Source: Pseudomaricurvus sp033283175
Lineage (GTDB): Bacteria > Pseudomonadota > Gammaproteobacteria > Pseudomonadales > Cellvibrionaceae
Reading direction: 5' to 3'
DNA length: 64,000 nt
Assembly: GCA_033283175.1 (NCBI GenBank)
Contig: JAWMQM010000001.1
Coordinates: forward strand, 558,001 to 622,000
The notes under the pieces were generated by a model that was given only the letters and a program-made list of their open reading frames with translations, was not told the origin of the DNA and did no database searches. This document shows, piece by piece, positions 49,355 to 56,825 of the stretch. The position numbers were made by a program, and so were the translations under genes. Each line of letters begins with the position of its first letter. Within the stretch, counting starts at the first letter, position 1.

Positions 49355-50530
49355 ATGAAACCCGAATCCATACCCCGCAACAAAGATAACGACTACAGCC
49401 GCGAAGCCGCCGCTGAGCGGCGCCGCTTTATTGAGGAGACCACTGGTGCCAAGCTTGAGCACACCGGTCGGTTCTCGTTTGATCCCGCCATTTTGCCCGG
49501 CAATATCGAGAACTTTTCCGGCGTGGTGCAGATGCCACTGGGCTTCGCCGGCCCCCTGCGTGTCAACGGCGAGCACGCCCAGGGGGACTTTTACGTACCC
49601 ATGGCCACCACCGAAGGCACACTGCTGGCCAGTTACAGTCGCGGCATGAACATCACCCGTGCCGCCGGCGGCATTACCACCACCGTCGTCAACGACGCCA
49701 TGCAGCGGGCGCCGGTATTTGCCTTTGACAATGCCCGCGATGCCCGCGCCTTCAGCCACTGGGTCACTGACAATTTCGAAGGCATCAAGGGTGCTGCCGA
49801 AACCACCACCCGGATCGGAAAACTGCGCAACATCGAACAGTATGCGGCCAGCCGCATGCAGTACCTGCGCTTCAACTTCACCACCGGTGATGCCGCCGGC
49901 CAGAACATGACCGGCAAGGCAACCTATGCCGCCTGCCAATGGATCACCAATAACTACCCCGGTCCCATTGGCTACCACTTCCTGTCGGGCAATATGGACA
50001 CCGACAAAAAACATTCACAACTCAATACCCTCAACGGACGCGGCAAACGGGTGATTGCTGAAGTCACCCTGCCCCGACAGCTGATCATCGAGCGCCTGCG
50101 TACCTCACCGGAGGCCATGTACGCCGCGCGCCGCACATCCCAACTGGGTGGCCTCATGGCTGGCGCTGTGCACAATGGCGTACACCCTGCCAACGGTATC
50201 GCGTCAGTATTTATTGCCACCGGACAGGACGAAGCCAATGTGGCGGAGTCCCACGCCAGCCTGGTCTATGCCGAAGTGACACCTGACGGCGACTACTACT
50301 ACTCGGTCACCCTGCCCTCGCTGATTGTCGCCAGCTACGGCGGCGGCACAGGACTGGCAACCCAGCGTGAATGCCTGGAAGTGCTGGGCTGCTACGGTGA
50401 AGGCAAAGCCAAAAAACTGGCCGAGATTATTGCCGCCACCGTGCTCTGTGGCGAGATCTCACTGGGGGCCGCTGTGGTCTCCGAGGAGTGGGTCAGCAGC
50501 CACGATGAACTGGGACGCAACCGCCCCTGA
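49355..50530 (+). CDS. Class I-like hydroxymethylglutaryl-CoA reductase
   Basis: A 391-residue catalytic domain, no membrane anchor. Active-site blocks match the class I (eukaryotic/archaeal) enzyme: MATTEGTLLASYSRG (Glu), TDKKHSQLNTLNGRGK (Lys), IATGQDEANV (Asp), and SSHDELGRNRP at the C-terminus (His). GDAAGQNM and ASYGGGTGL are also typical. The reaction would be HMG-CoA plus 2 NADPH to mevalonate, or the reverse. Gammaproteobacteria normally use the MEP pathway and lack it. No mevalonate kinase or decarboxylase is near. A ribosome-binding site AAAGAGAAC precedes the ATG. Confidence 0.93.
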   Translation: MKPESIPRNKDNDYSREAAAERRRFIEETTGAKLEHTGRFSFDPAILPGNIENFSGVVQMPLGFAGPLRVNGEHAQGDFYVPMATTEGTLLASYSRGMNITRAAGGITTTVVNDAMQRAPVFAFDNARDARAFSHWVTDNFEGIKGAAETTTRIGKLRNIEQYAASRMQYLRFNFTTGDAAGQNMTGKATYAACQWITNNYPGPIGYHFLSGNMDTDKKHSQLNTLNGRGKRVIAEVTLPRQLIIERLRTSPEAMYAARRTSQLGGLMAGAVHNGVHPANGIASVFIATGQDEANVAESHASLVYAEVTPDGDYYYSVTLPSLIVASYGGGTGLATQRECLEVLGCYGEGKAKKLAEIIAATVLCGEISLGAAVVSEEWVSSHDELGRNRP

Positions 50531-50552
50531 ATAACCGCGAGGAGTGAATCTG

Positions 50553-51071
50553 ATGGGACGTATCGACAAACAGCGACTGATCTTCGGCGGTTTCCTGATT
50601 ATGCTGATCATTGCGGTGGAACTGTTATTGCACCAATGGCACCTGCCGGGGTGGCCACTGTTTTTGCTGATGATCTTCTTTTTTGAGATGCACATGGATC
50701 GCAGTCGGGCTCACCACCTGATCTGCGGCGGTGCCGTTGGTATTCTCTGTTATGTGGCGACGGTGTCGTTTGTGGGAGCTGTGCAGGAGTGGCTGCCGGT
50801 GAGCAGCGCGAGGCTGATATTTATCTGCGCCGTCGTCTACGCCATTGTGGCCTTCGGCACCGTGATTCCCGCGGTATTTAATAACTACGCCTTTATGTTC
50901 TACCTCATCAGCGGCGTCGCCGCCAGTGCCGGCAATCCCGCGCCCTGGTTGTGGCTGGGCATGGTGGTGGTCGGAGGGCCGCTGTTACTGCTGGCTATCA
51001 TGGCCATTCCCAAGCTGATGCAGTTGCTGTTCGCTCCTGCCGCGCCAGCGGAAGACCACCCGTCCAACTGA
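50553..51071 (+). CDS. Four- to five-helix membrane protein, unknown
   Basis: A 172-residue integral membrane protein with predicted helices near residues 12-30, 33-45, 57-80, 88-107, and 112-150. No signature motif seen; the size and spacing recall DUF1097-like inner-membrane proteins. The ATG at 50553 follows GAGGAG; a GTG three codons earlier is possible. It follows the HMG-CoA reductase gene by 22 bases and ends the operon. A transporter or scaffold for the reductase is conceivable but unproven. Confidence 0.6.
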   Translation: MGRIDKQRLIFGGFLIMLIIAVELLLHQWHLPGWPLFLLMIFFFEMHMDRSRAHHLICGGAVGILCYVATVSFVGAVQEWLPVSSARLIFICAVVYAIVAFGTVIPAVFNNYAFMFYLISGVAASAGNPAPWLWLGMVVVGGPLLLLAIMAIPKLMQLLFAPAAPAEDHPSN

Positions 51072-51124
51072 TTAAAGAAAGATAACCTCATGCGGCCACG
51101 GCAGGATAATGTGGTCCGGGGCTG

Positions 51125-51640
51125 TGCCACACCCGAAAGATCGCCCGCAGAGTGGGCTCCTGCAAAGAGCTCGGTCCACCCGTAGGAGCGCACTCCCGTG
51201 CGCGATCTTTTTAATCACTCCCGTCCGGGTAGGGGGTTACAAGTCGCCCCAGTGCCACATCCGAAAGATCGCCCACTGAGTGGGCTCCTACAAAGAGCAA
51301 GAGCCACCCGTAGGAGCGCACTCCCGTGCGCGATCTTTTTAATCACTCCCGTCCGGGTAGGGGGTTACAAGTCGCCCCAGTGCCACATCCGAAAGATCGC
51401 CCACAGAGTGGGCTCCTACAAAGAACGCGGGCCACCCGTAGGAGCGCACTGGCCCAGGCCATCCTCTCTTTCGGCACAGCCGAAATTCACCTTATCCCGT
51501 GCGCGATTCTTTTAATCACTCCCATCCAGGTACGGTTACAGTTTGATCCAATGCCACATCCGAAAGATCGCCCACAGAGTGGGCCCCTACAAAGAGCGCG
51601 GGCCACCCGTAGGAGCGCACTTCCCTGCGCGATCTGTTCA
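51125..51640. repeat. Four tandem copies of a REP-containing unit
   Basis: Units begin TGCCAC at 51125, 51253, 51381 and 51552. Period is exactly 128 for the first two; the third is 171 because of a 43-base insertion at about 51450-51494. Each unit holds a palindrome of the REP family (GATCGCCC...GGGCTCCTAC, then CGTAGGAGCGCAC...GCGCGATC) plus a conserved linker containing ATCACTCCCGTCCGGGTAGG. Confidence 0.92.
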
Positions 51641-51657
51641 GCGTCATTGCTGGGGAC

Positions 51658-51685
51658 AAAAAAAGGCCGGTAACAAGTACCGGCC
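51658..51685 (-). terminator. Terminator of the acyl-CoA catabolic operon
   Basis: Minus strand: 8-bp stem (GGCCGGTA/TACCGGCC, loop of 5) followed by seven T, 19 bases after the acyl-CoA dehydrogenase stop. Confidence 0.9.
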
Positions 51686-51704
51686 AAGCGCCTGACTCCG
51701 TGCG

Positions 51705-52952
51705 TTATCGCAACGGAGGCGTGAGGTAGAGAGAACTTTCCGCCAGTCGGCCGGAGCTGCTTTTCAACTCCAGCCTGGCAATGGTTTGCAGGTGCACTTC
51801 GTCCGGGCCGTCCGCAAAGCGCAGGGCCCGACCAGTAATAAAAATGTCTGCCAATGGCGTATCCGGGGTTAGCCCCATAGCACCGAACACCTGTATCGCC
51901 CGGTCTGCCACAGCAGTATGTACTGTCGGCACCACCGCCTTGATCATGGAGATCTCCTTGCGCGCAGCACGGGCCCCGTGCTTATCGATCAACCAGGCCG
52001 CCTTGAGTACCAGCAGGCGCGCCTGGTCAATCTCCATACGCGAGCGGGCAATCCACTCACCCACAGTGCCATGCTGGTGCAGGTACTTGCCAAATGCCTT
52101 GCGCTCCTGGGCGCGGGCGGTCATCAGCTCCAGCGCCAGCTCCGCGGCACCGATGGAGCGCATGCAATGGTGTATGCGACCGGGGCCGAGACGCGCCTGC
52201 GCCAGTTCAAAGCCACTGCCCTCCTCACCCAGGCGATTAGTCACCGGTACCCGTACGTTGCGAAACAGAATTTCGCAATGGCCCTCGGGAGCAGTGTGAT
52301 GGAAGACGGTGGGATTGCGCACCACCTCCACACCCGGCGTACCCACCGGCACCAGCACCATAGTCTGCTGATGATGGGTGTCGGCGTCGGGATCGGTCTT
52401 GCCCATCACGATGTAGAGTTTGCAATTGGGGTGGGCTGCATTGGTGATAAACCACTTGCGGCCGTTGATCACATAGTCATCGCCGTCGCGGGTGATGGAG
52501 GTGGTGATATTGGTGGCATCGGAGGAGGAGACGTCCGGCTCGGTCATACAGAAAGCGGAGCGAATCTCACCATTCAACAAAGGTACCAGCCACTGCTGGC
52601 GCTGCTGCTCGTTGGCAAACATGTGCAGCAATTCCATATTGCCGGTGTCCGGCGCATTGCAGTTAAACACTTCGGAGGACCAGCTCACCCGGCCCATTAT
52701 TTCCGCCAGCGGTGCATACTCGAGATTGGTCAGCGCCGTGCCCGGCTCGTCATCGCGCAGGTGAGGCAGGAACATGTTCCACAGGCCCTGCTCCCGGGCC
52801 AACTGTTTCAGGTCTTCCATAAAGGGCACAGGAAAGTGCCCGTCATGTACGGCATCATTGTACTCGCGAATGCGGGGCACAATGTACTGATCCATAAACC
52901 GGCTCAGCTGCTGGCACAGCGCCTCGGTTTTGGGGGAATAGGCAAAATCCAT
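51705..52952 (-). CDS. Acyl-CoA dehydrogenase (ACAD10/11- or LvaC-like)
   Basis: A 415-residue flavoprotein. RSAFCMTEPDVSSSDATNI and FITNAAHPNCKLYIVMGKTDP are FAD/substrate segments; LGPGRIHHCMRSIGAAELALELM and FGAMGLTPDTPLADIF belong to the C-terminal helical domain. The RxHHCMR form is typical of the ACAD10/11-type branch rather than beta-oxidation FadE. It is the last of five tightly spaced genes headed by an APH-like kinase, the same pairing as in human ACAD10/11 and the bacterial lva operon, where this enzyme acts on a phosphorylated 4-hydroxyacyl-CoA. Confidence 0.88.
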   Translation of the reverse strand: MDFAYSPKTEALCQQLSRFMDQYIVPRIREYNDAVHDGHFPVPFMEDLKQLAREQGLWNMFLPHLRDDEPGTALTNLEYAPLAEIMGRVSWSSEVFNCNAPDTGNMELLHMFANEQQRQQWLVPLLNGEIRSAFCMTEPDVSSSDATNITTSITRDGDDYVINGRKWFITNAAHPNCKLYIVMGKTDPDADTHHQQTMVLVPVGTPGVEVVRNPTVFHHTAPEGHCEILFRNVRVPVTNRLGEEGSGFELAQARLGPGRIHHCMRSIGAAELALELMTARAQERKAFGKYLHQHGTVGEWIARSRMEIDQARLLVLKAAWLIDKHGARAARKEISMIKAVVPTVHTAVADRAIQVFGAMGLTPDTPLADIFITGRALRFADGPDEVHLQTIARLELKSSSGRLAESSLYLTPPLR

Positions 52953-52966
52953 AATGAGCTCCGCAA

Positions 52967-53722
52967 TCAGAATGCCGACACACCGCCGTCTACCGCAATG
53001 GCCTGGCCATTGAGGTAGCTGTTGGCGGGATCAATCATGGTGAGCATGGCGTGAACTATCTCTTGTGGTTCACCCAGGCGCTTCAGCGGTGAGGCAGAGG
53101 CGAACACCTCCTGACGCTCTTCAATAGGGCTGTTGGCGATCAGCGGCGTGGGACTGAAATAGGGACAGATGGCGTTGCAGCGAATATTCTTGCTGCCGTA
53201 CTCAATGGCGGCGGTTTTGGTGAGACCTACCACCGCGTGTTTGGCTGCGCAGTAGGGCGCAATTTTTGGAGCACCTCCCAAACCGGCCATGGAAGAGACG
53301 TTGAGGATAATCCCTGCCTGCTGTGTCAGCATCTGCCGGATCTGGTACTTCATCCCGAACAGTACACCTTTGGTGTTCACCGCAAAATTAATGTCCATAT
53401 CCGCTTCGGTGGTGTCAATCAGCGGCTTCATCTCGGAAGAGATACCGGCGTTGTTAACGGCGATATCCAGGCGACCAAAGCTTTCCACCGCAGCATGGAC
53501 CAGCGCCTTGCAGTCCTCTTCCACGGTAACGTCCAGCGCCTGGGCCACCACCTCTGCCGAGTACTGATCGCGCAGCTGTTGTGCCAGTGCTTCCAGCCCC
53601 GCCAGGTTACGATCTCCCAGCGCCAGCTTGGCCCCCTGTTGTGCCAGCGCTTCAGCCAGCAATTTACCGAAGCCGCTGGCGGCCCCGGTGATAAGTACTA
53701 CCTGTTGATTAAATGGGTTCAT
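52967..53722 (-). CDS. Short-chain dehydrogenase/reductase
   Basis: A 251-residue classical SDR. Cofactor motif TGAASGFG, AVNNAG, catalytic NVSS and YCAAK (Ser-Tyr-Lys). LGDRN after beta-2 has an Asp, pointing to NAD(H). It starts 14 bases upstream of the acyl-CoA dehydrogenase gene and 12 bases after the second SDR. It likely oxidises a hydroxyacyl-CoA or alcohol intermediate. Confidence 0.9.
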   Translation of the reverse strand: MNPFNQQVVLITGAASGFGKLLAEALAQQGAKLALGDRNLAGLEALAQQLRDQYSAEVVAQALDVTVEEDCKALVHAAVESFGRLDIAVNNAGISSEMKPLIDTTEADMDINFAVNTKGVLFGMKYQIRQMLTQQAGIILNVSSMAGLGGAPKIAPYCAAKHAVVGLTKTAAIEYGSKNIRCNAICPYFSPTPLIANSPIEERQEVFASASPLKRLGEPQEIVHAMLTMIDPANSYLNGQAIAVDGGVSAF

Positions 53723-53734
53723 GTCTGCACATCC

Positions 53735-54499
53735 TTACAGGGTGAGTCCACCATCCACCACCAGGCATTCACCGTTGGTGTAGGAGGCGGCATCCGAAAC
53801 CAGATAGAGCACTGCACCGGCCATCTCTTCCGGCAGCGCGTGACGACGCAGAGGCACCTGGCCAATGACCTGATCGTAGATCTCCTGTTGTTCAAACAGG
53901 GCTCCCGCAAGTTTGGTTTTGGTGAGACCAGGCAGCAGGGCGTTAACCCGAATACCCAGCGGCCCGCACTCCCGGGCAAACGCCTTGGTCATGTTGATCA
54001 CCGCGGCTTTGCTGATGGAGTAAATGCCCTGCCCTTCTGCCGGATGCAAACCGTTCACCGAAGCGGTATTGACGATCACGCCGCGCCCCTGCTCGCGCAT
54101 CAACTTGCCCGCTTCAACCGACATAAAGAAATAGCCACGCAGGTTAACGTCCACGGTCTTCTGGAAGGCGCTCAGGTCCGTTTCCAGAATGTGCCCGAAA
54201 TAGGGATTGGTGGCAGCGTTATTCACCAGGATATCCAGCCGCCGGTGCTGCTCCCGCAGGTGGCTGAACAGCGCGCCGATATCCTCCATATTGCCGACGT
54301 GGCAGGCGAAGGCCTCCGCCTGGCCGCCACCGGCAACAATACTTTCGGCAACCTTCCGGCAATCCTCCAGTTTGCGACTGGAAACAATCACGTGAGCACC
54401 CTGCTCTGCCAACAGGCGGGCAATGGCCTCACCGATACCGCGGCTGGCACCGGTGACTACGGCGATACGGCCGCTCAGATCAAACAGTTGTGTAGCCAC
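53735..54499 (-). CDS. Short-chain dehydrogenase/reductase, second copy
   Basis: A 254-residue SDR with TGASRGIG, ILVNNAA, NTASVNG and YSISK. After beta-2, SSRKLEDCRK has Ser-Arg-Lys, favouring NADP(H). This differs from its neighbour, so the pair may work on the same substrate in opposite directions or at different carbons. In lva-type pathways an NADPH-linked SDR reduces the 4-oxoacyl-CoA. Spacing to the neighbours is 34 and 12 bases. Confidence 0.9.
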   Translation of the reverse strand: MATQLFDLSGRIAVVTGASRGIGEAIARLLAEQGAHVIVSSRKLEDCRKVAESIVAGGGQAEAFACHVGNMEDIGALFSHLREQHRRLDILVNNAATNPYFGHILETDLSAFQKTVDVNLRGYFFMSVEAGKLMREQGRGVIVNTASVNGLHPAEGQGIYSISKAAVINMTKAFARECGPLGIRVNALLPGLTKTKLAGALFEQQEIYDQVIGQVPLRRHALPEEMAGAVLYLVSDAASYTNGECLVVDGGLTL

Positions 54500-54533
54500 G
54501 ACAGTGACCTCCTCATTACTTCTCTTCTTGTGT

Positions 54534-55511
54534 TCAGGGAATCAGCACCAGTTTGCCTTTCACGTCGCGATCCATTAATCGCGCCAGTGCCGTAGGCGCT
54601 TCGGCTAACGGCATGGACGCATCGGTGACCACAGTAACCTGGCCCTGCAGGTACCACTGGAACAGCTCTTTCAGGTTGTCGGCATAGACCGCCGGTTCAT
54701 GCTGGGTGAAATTGCCCCAGAAAACGCCGATCACGCTGTACTCTTTCACCAGCGTCATATTGACCGGCAGGTTGGGAATGGTGCCGCTGGCAAAGCCGAT
54801 CACCAGCAGGCGACCGTTGCGCGCCATGCCACGGGCACAGGCATCAAACGCATCGCCCCCCACAGGGTCGTAAACCACATCCACCCCTTTGCCAGCGGTG
54901 GCCTCTTTCAGAGCCTGGCGCAAATCCTGCTCGCGATAGTTAATCAGAACATCGGCACCGTTCTCTTTAGCCACGGCCAGTTTTTCCGCGCTGGAGCAGG
55001 CTGCGATCACAGTCGCACCCATGGCCTTGCCGATCTGCACGGCGGCGATGCCGGTGCCACCTGCCGCCCCCAGCACCAGCAGGGTTTCACCGGGCTTGAG
55101 GTGGGCGCGCTGCTTCAGGGCGTGGTGAGCTGTGCCATGGGCACAGGCCAGGTTGGCGGCATCGGCATAGCTCATCTCATCCGGGATGGGAATCACGGTC
55201 ATGGCTGGCACCGCAATCTTTTCAGCGTAGGCGCCATAGCCCGGGGAGAGCCCCATTACCCGGGTGCCCTCCTGCAAGCCATTTACCTCCGCACCCACCT
55301 GGGCGACATCACCGGCAAATTCAAAACCGGGAATAAAAGGCCGCGACGGCTTCGCCTGATAAAGCCCCTGCACCACCAGCGCGTCGGGATAATTAACGCC
55401 TGCAGCTCTCACATTCACCACCACCTCTTTGGCACCGGCTTCAGGGTCCGGCACGTCCATATAGGCCAGCTGATCCAGAGGGGCAAATTCGTTACAGACA
55501 ATTGCTTTCAT
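54534..55511 (-). CDS. NADPH:quinone oxidoreductase family (zinc-independent MDR)
   Basis: A 325-residue medium-chain dehydrogenase/reductase. MKAIVCNEFAPLDQLAYMDVPDPEAG is the usual N-terminus, GVNYPDALVVQGLYQ lacks the zinc-ligand Cys, and LVLGAAGGTGIAAVQIGKAMG binds NADPH. Such enzymes reduce quinones or conjugated enoyl thioesters. The start at 55511 is the first Met with the conserved N-terminus. Four bases separate it from the APH-like kinase gene, confirming cotranscription. Confidence 0.9.
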   Translation of the reverse strand: MKAIVCNEFAPLDQLAYMDVPDPEAGAKEVVVNVRAAGVNYPDALVVQGLYQAKPSRPFIPGFEFAGDVAQVGAEVNGLQEGTRVMGLSPGYGAYAEKIAVPAMTVIPIPDEMSYADAANLACAHGTAHHALKQRAHLKPGETLLVLGAAGGTGIAAVQIGKAMGATVIAACSSAEKLAVAKENGADVLINYREQDLRQALKEATAGKGVDVVYDPVGGDAFDACARGMARNGRLLVIGFASGTIPNLPVNMTLVKEYSVIGVFWGNFTQHEPAVYADNLKELFQWYLQGQVTVVTDASMPLAEAPTALARLMDRDVKGKLVLIP

Positions 55512-55515
55512 GATT

Positions 55516-56553
55516 TCAGCTCTCTTGTTGGGCGATGACATCCAGTGCCATATCCGCCAGCACATCCACCAGGCGGCCGATCTCCAGCGCATTTTTATTC
55601 GACGCGTTGCCAGTCAGGGCGCGCTTGTAGACGCCCTGTACGATGGACGCCAGGCGGAAGAAGCTGAACGCCAGGTAGAAATGCCAGTGCTCAATGGTGT
55701 CGATGCCCCGCAGTTCGCAGTAGTGAGCAACGATTTCGCTCTCGGAGGGAATACCGAGTCCCTGCCGGTCAAGCCCGCCAAGGCCGGCGCCATGTTGGCT
55801 GGGAGGCAGGCGCAGGCACATACAGAAGTAGGCCAGGTCTGCCAGCGGGTGCCCCAGGGTGGAGAGTTCCCAATCGAGCACCGCCTGCCCCCGTGCCTCG
55901 CCATGATGAAAGATCACGTTATCCAGGCGAAAATCGCCGTGCACCAGCGCCACCGTGCCATCATCTTCCGGACAGTGCGCCTGCAGCCACTGCATCAACC
56001 GCTCAATGGCTGGCTTGTTGCCAGTTTCGGCAGCGCGGTACTGCTGCTGCCAGCGCTCCAGCTGCCGCTGGAAGTAATTGCCGGGGCGACCAAAATCCGC
56101 CAGCCCGGCCTGCGCCACATCAACACTGTGAATCGCCGCCAGAATGCGGATCATCTCGCGGTAGTAGCTGGGACGTTCAGCCGCCGACACATCGGGCAGA
56201 GCAGGGTCCCAGAAGATATCCCCCTGCTCATAACTCATAAGGTAAAACATGGAACCGATAACACCCGGGTCCTCGCACAAGTGCCAGACCCTGGCCACAG
56301 GCACTTCAGTCGCCGCCAGCGTCTGCAACACCCGATACTCCCGATCCACCGCGTGGGCAGAGCGCAGTAACTTGCCTGGTGGCTGACGACGCAGGACATA
56401 ACTGCCGCTATCAGCCTGTAACAAAAAGGTGGGATTGGATTGCCCGCCGGAAAATTTTGTTGCCGACTGCAGGCCGTGAAAGCCGGCCACATGGCTCTCC
56501 AGATAGCGCCCCAACAGGGGCACATCCAGTTCGGCAATGGTGTTAGACGTCAT
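55516..56553 (-). CDS. APH-family phosphotransferase (LvaA/ACAD-kinase-like)
   Basis: A 345-residue aminoglycoside-phosphotransferase-fold protein. Brenner motif VALVHGDFRLDNVIFH (catalytic Asp, Asn), then the DFG-equivalent AVLDWELSTLGHPLADLAYF, and an N-lobe starting FSGGQSNPTFLLQADSGSYVLRR. This subgroup, not true antibiotic resistance, is the kinase of the ACAD10/11 and LvaA family, which phosphorylates the 4-hydroxyl of acyl-CoAs. First gene of the five-gene operon; the promoter should lie within 56554-56825. Confidence 0.88.
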   Translation of the reverse strand: MTSNTIAELDVPLLGRYLESHVAGFHGLQSATKFSGGQSNPTFLLQADSGSYVLRRQPPGKLLRSAHAVDREYRVLQTLAATEVPVARVWHLCEDPGVIGSMFYLMSYEQGDIFWDPALPDVSAAERPSYYREMIRILAAIHSVDVAQAGLADFGRPGNYFQRQLERWQQQYRAAETGNKPAIERLMQWLQAHCPEDDGTVALVHGDFRLDNVIFHHGEARGQAVLDWELSTLGHPLADLAYFCMCLRLPPSQHGAGLGGLDRQGLGIPSESEIVAHYCELRGIDTIEHWHFYLAFSFFRLASIVQGVYKRALTGNASNKNALEIGRLVDVLADMALDVIAQQES

Positions 56554-56825
56554 GACCTGGAAACTCCGGACTTGATGGCTGGCGGTGGTGTTATTGATCT
56601 CTTCTGACCACCAGCGAATTCTGTACGCTTACTCACACATCACAATGGCCGTTCAGGTGGTTCAAAAAAGTGCGCATCCTTGCGCCTCAACCCTCTTGAG
56701 CACAAACGAACCTGAAAGATTGTAAAAACGGCTTACCGTGCTGTGATACTTTGACCCTCCGGCGCCCTGCCCTCAATAACCAAACAAACCAATAGCTATG
56801 GCAAATCGCCAGCGGCAACGAGATT

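Larger units (their letters stand above)
51072..51704. other. Non-coding region filled by tandem REP-like repeats
   Basis: Between the HMG-CoA reductase operon and the convergent acyl-CoA dehydrogenase gene. It consists of four repeat units (51125-51640) and a terminator (51658-51685). No protein or RNA gene recognised. Confidence 0.8.

Noticed and set aside
51125..51640. CRISPR-like array
   Set aside because: Units are 128 bp, not 25-40; they contain inverted arms and identical linkers instead of unique spacers; no cas genes.
53237..54595. 452-codon plus-strand frame across both SDR genes
   Set aside because: It spans two genes with clear SDR motifs on the other strand and has no domain of its own.
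55516..56553. Aminoglycoside resistance gene
   Set aside because: The fold matches APH, but the context and sequence subgroup point to acyl-CoA hydroxyl kinases, not antibiotic modification.
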